Positions 35,589-46,270 of a stretch of 64,000 nt of DNA are shown one piece after another (the first letter of the stretch is position 1; every line of letters begins with the position of its first letter). The stretch is from the NCBI GenBank assembly GCA_963675235.2, contig CAXXFU010000009.1:1-64000 (forward strand). The letters run 5' to 3'. Made by a program: the position numbers and the translations under genes. The stretch is from JAHJQZ01 sp963675235 (GTDB lineage Bacteria > Pseudomonadota > Alphaproteobacteria > Rhizobiales > Devosiaceae). The notes beneath the pieces are model-generated. The model saw nothing but the letters and a program-made list of their open reading frames with translations. It was not told the origin of the DNA and did no database searches.

Positions 35589-35787
35589 CGTTCGTAACGG
35601 CGCGGAGTGTCGCTCAATCTCTCCTAACGTGGGCTTAACCGAACCGCTGTTCGCCGGCCGAATCCGACCGGAATTGCCTATTCGTGCGGCAAATCAGTGT
35701 TTGTCTTCAAGCCTGTGCGTGAAAACACTGAGCGCCGGACCCCCAAGACCCCATGCCAGAATCGGTGCAACCGCACCGGTTCAGCGC

Positions 35788-37236
<1,449 letters not shown>

Positions 37237-37617
37237 GTGTCCTGTCCAGATGCTTGGGGCGTGGCGCTGAGATAACTCGTCACTGGCGTCGCGTCCCGGT
37301 TGGCTCTCGCATACCCGAGTGCTTGCTTGCCGATCATCATGCGGGGGAGAGTGCGTCCTGCTGTCGGCAGCTTGCCGGGACCATAGCCTGCCGGCATGTC
37401 AAGTCAACGAGCAAACAAGCTTTGCCTTAATTTCTCGGCATTTTCGAGGCGTTCATGACAATGTGAAGCAGTTAGGCGATGCGTTGGAGGCGGCAGGGAG
37501 CCTGTTCAGGCGGCGGCGTCGGCCATGATGCTCAGATGCCTTGGCGTGGCCGGGCATCAAGCGCATCCGCTCTGGCCACAGCGGACTGCCGCCCGAACCC
37601 GGCGCGTGCGTAAACGG
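37237..37617. other. Intergenic region between parE and the helicase gene
   Basis: 381 bp between two minus-strand genes. The part next to parE has a stem TCCGCTC/CAGCGGA around 37568-37589 that may end parE transcription, without a T-run. The rest presumably holds the helicase promoter; I see no gene or RNA. Confidence 0.4.
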
Positions 37618-39648
37618 TCAAATGTCGAGATCGGTGACGAAATCGGCGTTTTGCTGGATGAAGGCGAAGCGCGATTCGGGCTTGTTGCCCATCAGCCGGT
37701 CGACGGCATCCTTGGTGGCATCGGGGTCCTGGCGCACCTTGACCTGAAGCAGGATGCGGGACTTGGGGCTCATTGTCGTTTCCTTGAGGTGGGCGAACGG
37801 CATCTCGCCAAGACCCTTGAAGCGGGTGATGTCGATCTTGCCACGGCCGGTGAACTCGGTCGCGATCAGTTCGTCCTTGTGGGCGTCGTCGCGCGCGTAG
37901 AGCGTCTTGCCGCCCTGTGAGATGCGATAGAGCGGCGGCAGGGCGAGATAGACATGGCCGCTCTCGATGACATGCGGCATTTCCTGGAAGAAGAAGGTGA
38001 TGAGCAATGAGGCGATATGCGCCCCGTCGACATCGGCGTCGGTCATGATGATGATCTTCTCGTAGCGAAGATCGTCCTCGCGGTATCGCTCGCGCGTGCC
38101 GCAGCCGAGCGCCTGGACGAGATCGCCGATCAGCTGGTTGGCCGCAAGCTTGTCGCGGCTGGCGCCGGCGACATTGAGGATCTTGCCGCGCAGGGGCAGC
38201 ACCGCCTGGTTCTTGCGGTCGCGCGCCTGCTTGGCGCTGCCGCCGGCGCTGTCACCCTCGACGATGAAGATCTCGGCGCCCTGGGCGGCGTTCTGGGTGC
38301 AGTCGGCGAGCTTGCCGGGGAGCCTGAGCTTGCGGGTGGCGCTCTGGCGGTCGATTTCCTTCTGCTTGCGGCGCCTGACGCGTTCCTCGGCGCGGTCGAT
38401 CGTCCATTCGAGCAGCTTTCCGGCCTGGGCCGGCGAAGCGGCGAGCCAGTGGTCGAAGGCGTCGCGGATGGCGGTGTCGACGACGCGGGTGGCTTCGCCC
38501 GAACTCAGCCGGTCCTTGGTCTGGCCGACGAATTCCGGTTCGCGGATGAACACCGACAGCATGGCGCCGCACTGGGTCATCACGTCTTCGGAGGTGAGGA
38601 TCGAGGCGCGTTTGTTGCCGGTCAGTTCGGCGTGGTTCTTGAGGCCGCGCAGCAGGGCCGTCCTCAGGCCCGCTTCATGCGTGCCGCCGTCCTGCGTCGG
38701 AATCGTGTTGCAGTAGGAATTGACGAAGCTGTCGCCCATGTACCAGGAAATGGCCCATTCGCAGGCCCCATGCGTTCCGGGCTTGCCCGAGACGCCGGAG
38801 AAGATGTCATCGACAATGCGCGTCTGCCCCGAGATGCGCGCCTCGGTGAATTCCCTGAGGCCGCCGGGGTAGTGGAAGGTCTCGCGCTCGGGCACGATGT
38901 CGCTTGCAAGGGCTTCATCGCACGACCAGCGGATTTCGACACCGCCGAACAGATAGGCCTTGGAGCGCGACATGCGGAAAATGCGCTCGGGCGAGAAGCC
39001 GAGCTTGGCGCCAAAGATCTCGGCATCGGGGTGGAACCGGTGGGTGGTGCCGCGACGGTTGTGGACCTTACCCACCACCTCCATGGCACCGACGGCCTTG
39101 CCGCGCGAGAACCGCTGGCGATAGAGCGTCTGGTCGCGCGCCACCTCGGTAACGAGCTCGTCGGAAAGGGCGTTGACCACGGAAATGCCGACACCGTGCA
39201 GGCCGCCCGAGGTCTCATAGGCCTTGGAATTGAATTTGCCGCCGGCGTGCAGCGTCGTCATGATGATTTCGAGCGCCGACCTGTCGGGGAACTTCGGGTG
39301 CGGGTCGACCGGGATGCCGCGGCCGTTATCGGAAACGGTCAGATAGCCTTCCGCATCCAGATGCACTTCGATACGGCTGGCGTGGCCGGCAATGGCCTCG
39401 TCCATACAATTGTCGATGACTTCGGCAAACAGGTGGTGAAGGGCATTGGCATCGGTGCCGCCAATATACATGCCCGGTCGCCGCCTGACCGGCTCGAGCC
39501 CTTCGAGCACCTCGATGTCCTTGGCCGAATAGTCGCCGCCATTGGAGGCGGGTGCGGCGTCCTTGGAGGGCGCAGGGCTCGGTTTGCGGATCGGGGCCGG
39601 AGCACGCTCGGGCGCGCCGCCGAAGAGGTCGTCACTGGTCATGGTCAT
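37618..39648 (-). CDS. parE: DNA topoisomerase IV subunit B
   Basis: ATPase subunit of topoisomerase IV, which decatenates daughter chromosomes. 676 residues. GHKL ATPase motifs: EVIDNCMDEAIAG, SDNGRGIPVD, GGLHGVGISVVNALS; TOPRIM motifs: FIVEGDSAGGSAKQARDR and IIMTDADVDGAHIASLL. Asn-Cys in the first motif replaces the more usual Asn-Ser. A Pro/Ala-rich stretch of about 40 residues precedes the ATPase domain. I start at ATG 39648 (MTMTSDDLFGG); 39642 is equally possible. The longer upstream frame is not family sequence. The partner parC is outside the window. Confidence 0.95.
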   Translation of the reverse strand: MTMTSDDLFGGAPERAPAPIRKPSPAPSKDAAPASNGGDYSAKDIEVLEGLEPVRRRPGMYIGGTDANALHHLFAEVIDNCMDEAIAGHASRIEVHLDAEGYLTVSDNGRGIPVDPHPKFPDRSALEIIMTTLHAGGKFNSKAYETSGGLHGVGISVVNALSDELVTEVARDQTLYRQRFSRGKAVGAMEVVGKVHNRRGTTHRFHPDAEIFGAKLGFSPERIFRMSRSKAYLFGGVEIRWSCDEALASDIVPERETFHYPGGLREFTEARISGQTRIVDDIFSGVSGKPGTHGACEWAISWYMGDSFVNSYCNTIPTQDGGTHEAGLRTALLRGLKNHAELTGNKRASILTSEDVMTQCGAMLSVFIREPEFVGQTKDRLSSGEATRVVDTAIRDAFDHWLAASPAQAGKLLEWTIDRAEERVRRRKQKEIDRQSATRKLRLPGKLADCTQNAAQGAEIFIVEGDSAGGSAKQARDRKNQAVLPLRGKILNVAGASRDKLAANQLIGDLVQALGCGTRERYREDDLRYEKIIIMTDADVDGAHIASLLITFFFQEMPHVIESGHVYLALPPLYRISQGGKTLYARDDAHKDELIATEFTGRGKIDITRFKGLGEMPFAHLKETTMSPKSRILLQVKVRQDPDATKDAVDRLMGNKPESRFAFIQQNADFVTDLDI

Positions 39649-39941
39649 CCCGGGCCGACTTGGGCCGTTTGGTTGACGCACGCGCCCTCCCGGCCATCGC
39701 TTGGCAGCTACTGCCCGCGCCGGCGTCCCGGTCCGGGATCGTGCGTTCGAATCAACAGGTCTTTTATCATAATGTAGCCTCATCAAGCCGGGACCGGTCA
39801 AAAACTCCGCCCGGATTTTCAGGGGCGCGCCATGATGATGAACGCTGGATGAACGGCGGATTCCGGCATGGTTCAACGTAATGAGTCCAGGATGCTCCCA
39901 ACGCTACGGCACCAGATGCCGGCGGTTTCGGGAGACATGCC

Positions 39942-40415
39942 ATGAATATCAATCTCTTATCCTCGGGTACCCGCAGGTTTCTTGGCGCTAGCGCCATTAT
40001 CCTGGCTGTTGGCGCCGCGGCGCCGGTCCATGCGGCGGACAATGTCCAGTTCGGTTTTTCCTTCGGCGACGGCAATTTCTCGTTCTCTATCGGCAATGGC
40101 GGCTTCAACGGGCGGCATTTTTCCCCGCCACAGCCCACGGTGTGCCTGACCCAGGAGCAGCTGCGCGCCCGTCTGCGCGGCGACGGCTTCCGCTTCATTT
40201 CCTTTGCCGGCAGCCACCGTGGCTGGCTCCACACAACTGCGCGCCGCAATGGCCAGCGCTTCAGCTTCGATACCAATGCCTGCAATGGCGCCATCGCCAA
40301 TCTGGTTGCGGAAGGCGGCTACCGCTCCGGAGGCTTCCCTTCGGGCGGCACTTCCGGCTTCGGTGGTTATGGCTTCCCGTCCGGCGGTCCTGGTTTGCCG
40401 GTATGGCGTCCGTGA
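39942..40415 (+). CDS. Secreted hypothetical protein with Gly-rich tail
   Basis: A 157-residue protein with a signal peptide (residues 1-31, ILAVGAAAPVHA-ADN). A short central segment (CLTQEQLRARLRGDGFRFI ... FDTNACNGAI) has two cysteines and looks like the small PepSY-like domains seen in other rhizobial exported proteins (from memory). The tail is Gly/Phe/Pro-rich (GGFPSGGTSGFGGYGFPSG). No assigned function. It is divergent from parE, followed by an intrinsic terminator, and apparently monocistronic. Confidence 0.75.
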   Translation: MNINLLSSGTRRFLGASAIILAVGAAAPVHAADNVQFGFSFGDGNFSFSIGNGGFNGRHFSPPQPTVCLTQEQLRARLRGDGFRFISFAGSHRGWLHTTARRNGQRFSFDTNACNGAIANLVAEGGYRSGGFPSGGTSGFGGYGFPSGGPGLPVWRP

Positions 40416-40492
40416 TCGCGATCCCGGCGCCGGAGACCGCGGCGCCTTAACCAAATTGAATACAGTGCAGGCCATTACCTGTGCCAAAACGG

Positions 40493-40520
40493 GAACCCGG
40501 GCCAAGTGTCCGGGTTTTCT
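40493..40520 (+). terminator. Intrinsic terminator after the secreted-protein gene
   Basis: Stem AACCCGG/CCGGGTT (40493-40499, 40509-40515) followed by TTCTTTACTTTT. Confidence 0.8.
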
Positions 40521-40576
40521 TTACTTTTGGTTTGCCTCTCATCAGCACTTTTTTAAATGCCCGCTGTTAGAAAAGA

Positions 40577-40606
40577 GCATACGGAAACGTTCGGAGTACC
40601 GTATGC
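40577..40606. promoter_or_regulatory. 8-bp inverted repeat, possible operator
   Basis: GCATACGG (40577-40584) and CCGTATGC (40599-40606) are perfect complements 14 bp apart, in the 466-bp gap before the PilZ gene. They overlap the start of a doubtful 56-codon frame. Confidence 0.4.
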
Positions 40607-40773
40607 AGCCCGCCCAGCGGATCAGTATTGCGTATCGCAACAGGGATCGGGTTGTTCATGTCTCAGCGTGGTTGCAGGCCGGATTTAGTAGTTTCGCGTA
40701 CCGGCTTGCCCATGTTCGCCTTGCCAGATCACTGGCGCTGCTGCTGACGGCATCTTTCCTTTACCTCGCATAA
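40603..40773 (+). CDS. Possible small protein with C-terminal membrane helix (doubtful)
   Basis: A 56-residue frame with GGAG 6 nt before its ATG. It reads MQPAQRISIAYRNRDR, then a neutral stretch, and ends in a hydrophobic helix (LARSLALLLTASFLYLA). I know no family. The SD and the helix speak for it; the short length and position in a regulatory gap speak against it. The PilZ gene starts 110 bp later. Confidence 0.25.
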   Translation: MQPAQRISIAYRNRDRVVHVSAWLQAGFSSFAYRLAHVRLARSLALLLTASFLYLA

Positions 40774-40882
40774 ACCATGAGTGGGTGACGGTGCGCACTT
40801 GTGCCGCACGTTATTATTCCGTCAACTAATAGACGGACAGAGTCCAAGTGTATTTTGGGAAAAGTCACTAGGATTTTTACTA

Positions 40883-41704
40883 ATGTCGGCAGTCAGTTTG
40901 TATTCTGATCTGACAAAGGCAGACAAACCGGAAAGAATACTTGATATTCGTCTGGTGGGGTCGTTGTCAGGGTGCTACTCGCTCGAAAGCCGCAAGGATG
41001 CCGGTGACGACGTTCCCAAGGTCTTCGCCTGCCGGGTGCAGGCCATTTCGACCTACTCGGCCGTGCTCGGCTGCTCGGTGCCGGGAGAGGTGGGGGAAAG
41101 GGTCTCTGCCAAGTTCGACCAGTTTCCGGTTTTGACCGGCTCTATTTCCCGACTGTTCCGGGAAGGTTTCGTCATGGATTTCACCGCGGACGAGAAGGCT
41201 CGCTATGAAATCGCCGCCAAGATCGACTGGATCAAGAAGAACCGCTTCAAGGCGGAGCGCGACAAGCGGCACTTCAAGCGCATCATGCCGCCCAATCCGC
41301 ATTCGGCCATCACGCTTTCCGACGGGCGCGTGCTCAGATGCCTGGTCATCGACGTTTCGCGCTCGGGCGTGGCGGTCTCCGCCGACGTCATTCCCACAAT
41401 TGGCGCCCGTCTCGCCGTCGGCCGCGCCGTCGGCACCGTGGTCCGCCACATCGAGGGCGGTTTTGCCCTCAAGCTCGACGAACTGCTCGATCTCGATGAT
41501 CTCGATCCGATCTTCGAATGGTCGCTGGCCTATGTGAAGCCCGAAGACCTGCTCAATCCGGATGCACGCCAGGCCGCCGAAGCAGTCGGGGAGGTCCCGA
41601 CGTCGTCGTCACGCGGCGCGCCGTCGCGCCCAGCCACTGGCCAGCCAACATTTGCCAGACGATCTGAGGAGCCTGTGGCTGCGGCATCGTTCGGAAAAAA
41701 CTGA
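40883..41704 (+). CDS. PilZ-domain protein, putative c-di-GMP receptor
   Basis: A 273-residue cytoplasmic protein. The C-terminal PilZ domain (about 130-225) has both c-di-GMP motifs: RHFKR (RxxxR) and DVSRSG (DxSxxG). The N-terminal half (about 15-115; ILDIRLVGSLSGCYSLESR) looks like a second, degenerate PilZ-like barrel without these motifs. A Ser/Pro-rich tail ends the protein. ATG 40883 starts just before the recognisable domain; the frame extends to 40781 without an SD. It could read the signal made by diguanylate cyclases such as the one at 34.5-35.6 kb. Confidence 0.85.
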   Translation: MSAVSLYSDLTKADKPERILDIRLVGSLSGCYSLESRKDAGDDVPKVFACRVQAISTYSAVLGCSVPGEVGERVSAKFDQFPVLTGSISRLFREGFVMDFTADEKARYEIAAKIDWIKKNRFKAERDKRHFKRIMPPNPHSAITLSDGRVLRCLVIDVSRSGVAVSADVIPTIGARLAVGRAVGTVVRHIEGGFALKLDELLDLDDLDPIFEWSLAYVKPEDLLNPDARQAAEAVGEVPTSSSRGAPSRPATGQPTFARRSEEPVAAASFGKN

Positions 41705-42125
41705 ACGCCAGATCGTTCGAGGCCATCTTCAGGACGTCGACACGACGGACCGCGCCATTGTCTTCGGGTCTCTGGCTAGCTTCGATCGGGTGGTTGCCGT
41801 GGCGCGGCACCGTCTTTGGCCGGCAGGTTTTCGACTCTACCGGGCTCTTGAGCGCCAGCGCTCTTGCATTGCCGTGCCGGTTCGGATAGTCGGTGCGCAT
41901 TGGATCAACCCGATCAATCAGGAGAATGACGTGGCGCATTTAACCCGTCATCACACACCGCGTGGACCTGTTTTCGCCCTGCAGCCGATGTGCTGGCAGG
42001 GCTGATCGACATTCGGGCTTCGTTACCTCACCCAAATTCCGGTCTGCCTGTCGGCGCCGCCGAACCTTGTTCGGCAACGCCCTTGATGCCGCTTGTTGCG
42101 CGGCGCTCCCCAGGAGACTCGATCC
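41705..42125. other. Gene-free gap before the ABC-F gene
   Basis: 421 bp with no convincing gene on either strand. Frames here are arginine-rich shadows. A small GAGCGC-CA-GCGCTC palindrome lies near 41850. It probably carries the ABC-F promoter. Confidence 0.4.
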
Positions 42126-43649
42126 ATGGCCCTTGTTACCTTTTCCGCTGCCGGCCTGACCGCCGTTGAACCGCTTTTCACCAATCTCACCTTTTCCGTT
42201 GCCGCCAATGACCGCGTCGGTCTGATCGCCGGCAACGGGCGGGGCAAGACCACCTTCCTCAATACCATCCTCGGCGAACGCGAACTGACCTCGGGCGAAC
42301 TGACGCGCGCCAAGGGGTTGAAGCTGGCGCTCGTGCCGCAGGACGTGCCCGAATGCTTCGCCGAACAAACGCTCCACGACGTTGTGCTCGATGCCATCTC
42401 TCCCGAACTGCGCGACTACGAGTCCTGGCGGGTTGATGTCGTTCTCGACGATCTCGGTACGCCCGAGGCGCTGCGCACGCGTCCGATGAAGGCGCTCAGC
42501 GGGGGCTGGCAGCGGCTCGGGCTGATTGCCCACGCCTTTGTCGGCGAGCCGGACCTGATGCTGCTCGACGAGCCGACAAACCATCTCGATCTGGAAAAGC
42601 TGGTACTGCTGGAGAACTGGATCGCAACGACCGCCCGCGGCACCGCCATGATCATCGCCAGCCACGATCGCGCCTTTCTCGACGCCACCACCAACCGCAC
42701 GTTGTTCCTGAGGCCGGGCACCTCGCACGAGTTCGTTTTGCCGTATTCGGCGGCGCGGGCGGCGCTCGAGGAGATCGACGAGGCCGACCGCCGCCGCCAG
42801 GAAAACGAGATGAAGGAGGCCGGCCGCCTGCGCCGCAACGCCGCCAAACTGACCAATATCGGCGTCAATTCAGGCTCCGATCTGCTGACGGTCAAGGCCA
42901 AGCAACTGAAGGAGCGGGCGTCGCGGATCGAGGATGCGCAGAAAAGCCTGCACAAGGAGCGCAACGGCACCATCGAGCTCGCGAATGCCGGCACTCATGC
43001 CAAGGTTCTGATCGCGCTCGAGGACGCCGACGTGACGACGCCGGACGGCACTCTGCTGTTCCGCACCGGCAAGCAGTTCATCTTCGCCGGCGACCGCATC
43101 GTGCTGCTCGGCGCCAACGGGGTCGGCAAATCGGTGTTTGTCAGAATGGTTCAAAAGGCCATCGCCGGCGCGGCAGTGGATGGCATCCGGGCGACGCCCT
43201 CACTGGTTCTCGGTTATGCTGACCAGGGCCTCAGCCATGTTCCGGATGCCGAGACGCCTCTGAGCCTGATCACGCACAGGTTCGACGTCGGTGACCAGCG
43301 GGCGCGGGCGCTGCTGGCCGGGGCAGGGTTCCCCATCGAATGGCAGACGCGCCGCATCGGCAAACTGTCGTTCGGGCAGAAATCGCGCCTCGGCCTGCTC
43401 TGCCTGAGGCTGAGCGCGCCGAATTTCTACCTGCTCGACGAGCCGACAAACCATATCGACATTGCCGGCCAGGAGGATCTCGCCGCCGAGATTCGCGAGC
43501 GTGGCGCCACCTCGATCATCGTTTCGCACGACCGCACCTTCGTGCGCGAGACCGGTACGCGTTTCTGGATCCTGGAGAAAAAACGCCTGGTCGAGGCCGA
43601 CAGCCCGGACGGTTTCTTTGCCGCCGTGGCGCGTGGTGCCGGGGGATGA
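42126..43649 (+). CDS. ABC-F family ATPase
   Basis: Soluble double-ATPase protein of the ABC-F type, 507 residues, acting on ribosomes in characterised members. First cassette: Walker A GNGRGKTT, signature LSGGWQRLGLIA, Walker B LMLLDEPTNHLDLE. A linker of charged helix (about 215-310) follows. Second cassette: GANGVGKS, degenerate signature LSFGQKSRLGLL, and FYLLDEPTNHIDI. No membrane segments. AGGAGA precedes the ATG. It could be a translation factor or an antibiotic-resistance ABC-F; sequence alone does not decide. A textbook terminator follows. Confidence 0.93.
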   Translation: MALVTFSAAGLTAVEPLFTNLTFSVAANDRVGLIAGNGRGKTTFLNTILGERELTSGELTRAKGLKLALVPQDVPECFAEQTLHDVVLDAISPELRDYESWRVDVVLDDLGTPEALRTRPMKALSGGWQRLGLIAHAFVGEPDLMLLDEPTNHLDLEKLVLLENWIATTARGTAMIIASHDRAFLDATTNRTLFLRPGTSHEFVLPYSAARAALEEIDEADRRRQENEMKEAGRLRRNAAKLTNIGVNSGSDLLTVKAKQLKERASRIEDAQKSLHKERNGTIELANAGTHAKVLIALEDADVTTPDGTLLFRTGKQFIFAGDRIVLLGANGVGKSVFVRMVQKAIAGAAVDGIRATPSLVLGYADQGLSHVPDAETPLSLITHRFDVGDQRARALLAGAGFPIEWQTRRIGKLSFGQKSRLGLLCLRLSAPNFYLLDEPTNHIDIAGQEDLAAEIRERGATSIIVSHDRTFVRETGTRFWILEKKRLVEADSPDGFFAAVARGAGG

Positions 43650-43670
43650 ACCGGAGACGATCGCAAAAGG

Positions 43671-43696
43671 AAAGGGGCCCCTGAGGGCCCCTTTTT
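43671..43696 (+). terminator. Intrinsic terminator between ABC-F gene and glnA
   Basis: Stem AAAGGGGCCC/GGGCCCCTTT (43671-43680, 43685-43694), CTGA loop, then TT. The arms end in A and T runs on both sides, so it can serve glnA as well. Confidence 0.9.
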
Positions 43697-43729
43697 GTTC
43701 AGTGCGCCGGATGCCCGGCCACGCCGCTT

Positions 43730-45139
43730 TTAGGCGGTATAGTACAGCTCGTACTCGACCGGGTGCGGGGTGTGCTCGAACTTGATGACTTCTTCCATCT
43801 TCAGCTCGATATAGGCGTCGATCTGGTCGTCGTCGAACACGCCACCGGCCTTGAGGAAGTCGCGGTCGGCGTCGAGCGCAGCCAGGGACTCGCGCAGCGA
43901 ACCGGCAACGGTCGGGATTTCCTTGAGCTCTTCAGGCGGCAGGTCGTACAGGTCCTTGTCCATCGGGTCGCCCGGATGAATCTTGTTCCTGATACCGTCC
44001 ATACCGGCCATGAGCATTGAGGCGAAGGCGAGGTAGGGGTTCGCCATCGGGTCGGGGAAACGGATCTCGACGCGCTTGGACTTCGGCGACTGGCCGAACG
44101 GAATGCGGCAGGAGGCCGAACGGTTGCGGGCCGAATAGGCCAGCAGCACCGGCGCTTCAAAGCCCGGGACCAGACGCTTGTAGGAGTTGGTCGAGGGGTT
44201 GGTGAAGGCGTTGAGGGCCTTGGCGTGCTTGATGATGCCGCCGATGTAGTACAGGGCTTCCGTCGACAGACCGGCATATTCGTCACCGGCGAACAGCGGC
44301 TTGCCGTCCTTCCAGATCGACTGGTGGCAGTGCATGCCCGAGCCGTTGTCGCCATAGACGGGCTTGGGCATGAAGGTCGCGGACTTGCCATAGGCATTGG
44401 CGACCTGCTGGACGACGTATTTGTAGATCTGCACGCTGTCGGCGGCGTTGATGATCGGCTGGAACTTGATGCCGAGTTCGTGCTGGGTCGAACCGACCTC
44501 GTGGTGGTGCTTCTCGATCAGCACGCCCATCTCGCCCATCGTCGCCAGCATCTCGCCGCGGATGTCCTGGGCGCTGTCGAGCGGCGGCACCGGGAAATAG
44601 CCCTTCTTCAGGCCGATGTGGTAGCCGGAGTTGCCCGCTTCATAGTCGGCGTCCGAATTGGTCGGAAGCTCGAAGTGGTCGACCTTGTAGCCCGTGTTGT
44701 AGGGCTGGGCCGAATACTTGACGTCGTCGAAGATGAAGAATTCAGGCTCGGGACCGAAGAAGACGCTGTCGCCGATACCGGACGACGCCACGAAGGCCTC
44801 GGCCTTCTTGGCGGTGGTGCGCGGGTCGCGGTTGTAGGGCTGGTAGGTCAGCGGCTCGAGAATGTCGCAATTGATCGCGAGGGTGGCCTGACCGAAGAAG
44901 GGGTCGACATAGGCGCTCTGCGGGTCGGGCATCAGGACCATGTCGGACTCGTTGATGGCCTTCCAGCCGGCGATCGAGGAGCCGTCGAACATGATGCCTT
45001 CTTCGAAGGCGTCGGCGTCCATGGCGTCTTCCGTCATCGTGACGTGCTGCAGCTTGCCACGCGGGTCGGTGAAGCGCAGGTCGACGAAGCGGATATTCTC
45101 GTCCTTGATCTTTTTCAGGATATCTTCTGCAGAGCTCAT
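43730..45139 (-). CDS. glnA: Glutamine synthetase type I
   Basis: Central ammonia-assimilating enzyme forming glutamine from glutamate, NH4+ and ATP; dodecamer. 469 residues. Signature blocks: MFDGSSIAGWKAI, GPEPEFFIFD, NGSGMHCHQSIW, KRLVPGFEAPVLLAYS, RNRSASCRIP. The adenylylation loop is KDLYDLPPEELKEI near residue 398, so activity should be switched by GlnE (GSI-beta group). It follows glnB after 75 bp on the same strand; transcription may come from the glnB sigma-54 promoter. Confidence 0.98.
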   Translation of the reverse strand: MSSAEDILKKIKDENIRFVDLRFTDPRGKLQHVTMTEDAMDADAFEEGIMFDGSSIAGWKAINESDMVLMPDPQSAYVDPFFGQATLAINCDILEPLTYQPYNRDPRTTAKKAEAFVASSGIGDSVFFGPEPEFFIFDDVKYSAQPYNTGYKVDHFELPTNSDADYEAGNSGYHIGLKKGYFPVPPLDSAQDIRGEMLATMGEMGVLIEKHHHEVGSTQHELGIKFQPIINAADSVQIYKYVVQQVANAYGKSATFMPKPVYGDNGSGMHCHQSIWKDGKPLFAGDEYAGLSTEALYYIGGIIKHAKALNAFTNPSTNSYKRLVPGFEAPVLLAYSARNRSASCRIPFGQSPKSKRVEIRFPDPMANPYLAFASMLMAGMDGIRNKIHPGDPMDKDLYDLPPEELKEIPTVAGSLRESLAALDADRDFLKAGGVFDDDQIDAYIELKMEEVIKFEHTPHPVEYELYYTA

Positions 45140-45214
45140 TTAGCCATTCCTTGGTTCTGCTGTGCTAAGAGTATTGTTCGGGGAGCGTCGACGGCCCGTC
45201 GGGAGGAGCCACGG

Positions 45215-45553
45215 CTAGAGGGCGTCGTTGCCCTGTTCGCCGGTGCGGATGCGGATTGCCTGTTCGATTGTGTAAACGAAGATCTTTCCGTCACCGATCC
45301 GGCCGGTCTGCGCGGCATTGCGGATCGCCTCGATAGCCTTGTCGGCCATGTCGTCGGGGCACACGACCTCGACTTTGACCTTGGGCAGGAAATCCACGAC
45401 ATACTCGGCGCCCCGATAAAGCTCGGTGTGGCCTTTCTGCCGGCCAAAGCCCTTCGCCTCGGTCACGGTGATGCCCTGAAGACCGACTTCCTGAAGCGCT
45501 TCCTTGACCTCGTCGAGCTTGAACGGCTTAACGATGGCTTCGATTTTTTTCAT
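45215..45553 (-). CDS. glnB: Nitrogen regulatory protein PII
   Basis: Trimeric signal protein that reads 2-oxoglutarate, ATP/ADP and glutamine status and controls NtrB and GlnE. Exactly 112 residues, as in the family. MKKIEAIVKPFKLDEVKEAL at the start, the uridylylated Tyr51 in the T-loop GHTELYRGAEYVVDF, and KIFVYTIEQAIRIRTGE at the end. ATG 45553 is chosen by homology; the longer frame upstream runs through the promoter. It leads glnA in an operon-like pair. Confidence 0.98.
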   Translation of the reverse strand: MKKIEAIVKPFKLDEVKEALQEVGLQGITVTEAKGFGRQKGHTELYRGAEYVVDFLPKVKVEVVCPDDMADKAIEAIRNAAQTGRIGDGKIFVYTIEQAIRIRTGEQGNDAL

Positions 45554-45601
45554 AACTGTAGTGCCTCCAATGCTCCCGAACTGGGTGCCGGCCTTCAATG
45601 A

Positions 45602-45617
45602 TGCATGGGGTATGCCA
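45602..45617 (-). promoter_or_regulatory. Sigma-54 (-24/-12) promoter of glnB
   Basis: On the minus strand: TGGCAT-ACCCC-ATGCA, with the invariant GG and GC separated by exactly ten bases as RpoN requires, 49 bp before the glnB start. Sigma-54 control of glnB is well known in rhizobia. Confidence 0.75.
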
Positions 45618-45702
45618 TGCCAGAACCCAGCCAAAAATTGCAGTTTCAACAAGGGGTTAGTATGACGTTACCGCCGCGCGGTTCTTGCCGTAAGCCCGAG
45701 AA

Positions 45703-45719
45703 TGCACAAAGTATGGGCA
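45703..45719. promoter_or_regulatory. Possible NtrC binding site upstream of glnB
   Basis: TGCAC-N7-GGGCA matches the NtrC dyad TGCAC-N7-GTGCA at 9 of 10 positions and lies about 120 bp before the predicted glnB transcription start, a usual enhancer distance. Confidence 0.5.
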
Positions 45720-46270
45720 TTGTGATGACAAGTTGAGCGATCCCTTGACGCGAACGGTCACGCTTTGCCCCATCTGGCGCGCATTTGGGCGGTGATGACG
45801 ACAGCCGTCCTGGCATCATCTGCCAATGGCGCACGCGAAGCGCGGCGTGCGCTAAAACAAGGCCATCGCGCGGCGTCGGTCAAGACCGATTTCATATGCC
45901 TCAAGACGCAGGCGTGAAGCGGGCGAGGGGACAATATGCCGTCATCTGCTCGGTACCGGGCAAATGCAGGCCCGATACAATGAACTGCCAGCAAAACCGA
46001 ACTCAAATCGGTTTGACGGGCAGTTGAAAGCGCGACCATGCGACACTGTTCCCTCTGACGACAGGTGAGGTTCAGCTCATGTCGCGCCGCCAGATCGTGC
46101 ACGAAAATCGATGCCGGCAGCACCGTAGCGAGGTGGTTTTGCCCCTCGGGAACGGGCCCTGGCGCATCACGGTTCGGGGGAAGCAGACCCCTGCGGCGCC
46201 CATTCCCTTTGACTGGTCTGCAAACATCGGCTATTCCCCCGGGCCAGCACGGCTTCGGGGCAGGCGCCTT
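45720..46270. other. Gene-poor region between glnB control region and tRNA-Leu
   Basis: About 550 bp where I recognise no protein; frames on both strands look like non-coding. One strong stem-loop stands out at 45983-46025: outer AACTGCC/GGCAGTT and inner AAACCGA/TCGGTTT around a 7-nt loop. The following sequence is AAAGCG, not a T-run, so it is no ordinary terminator. Confidence 0.4.
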
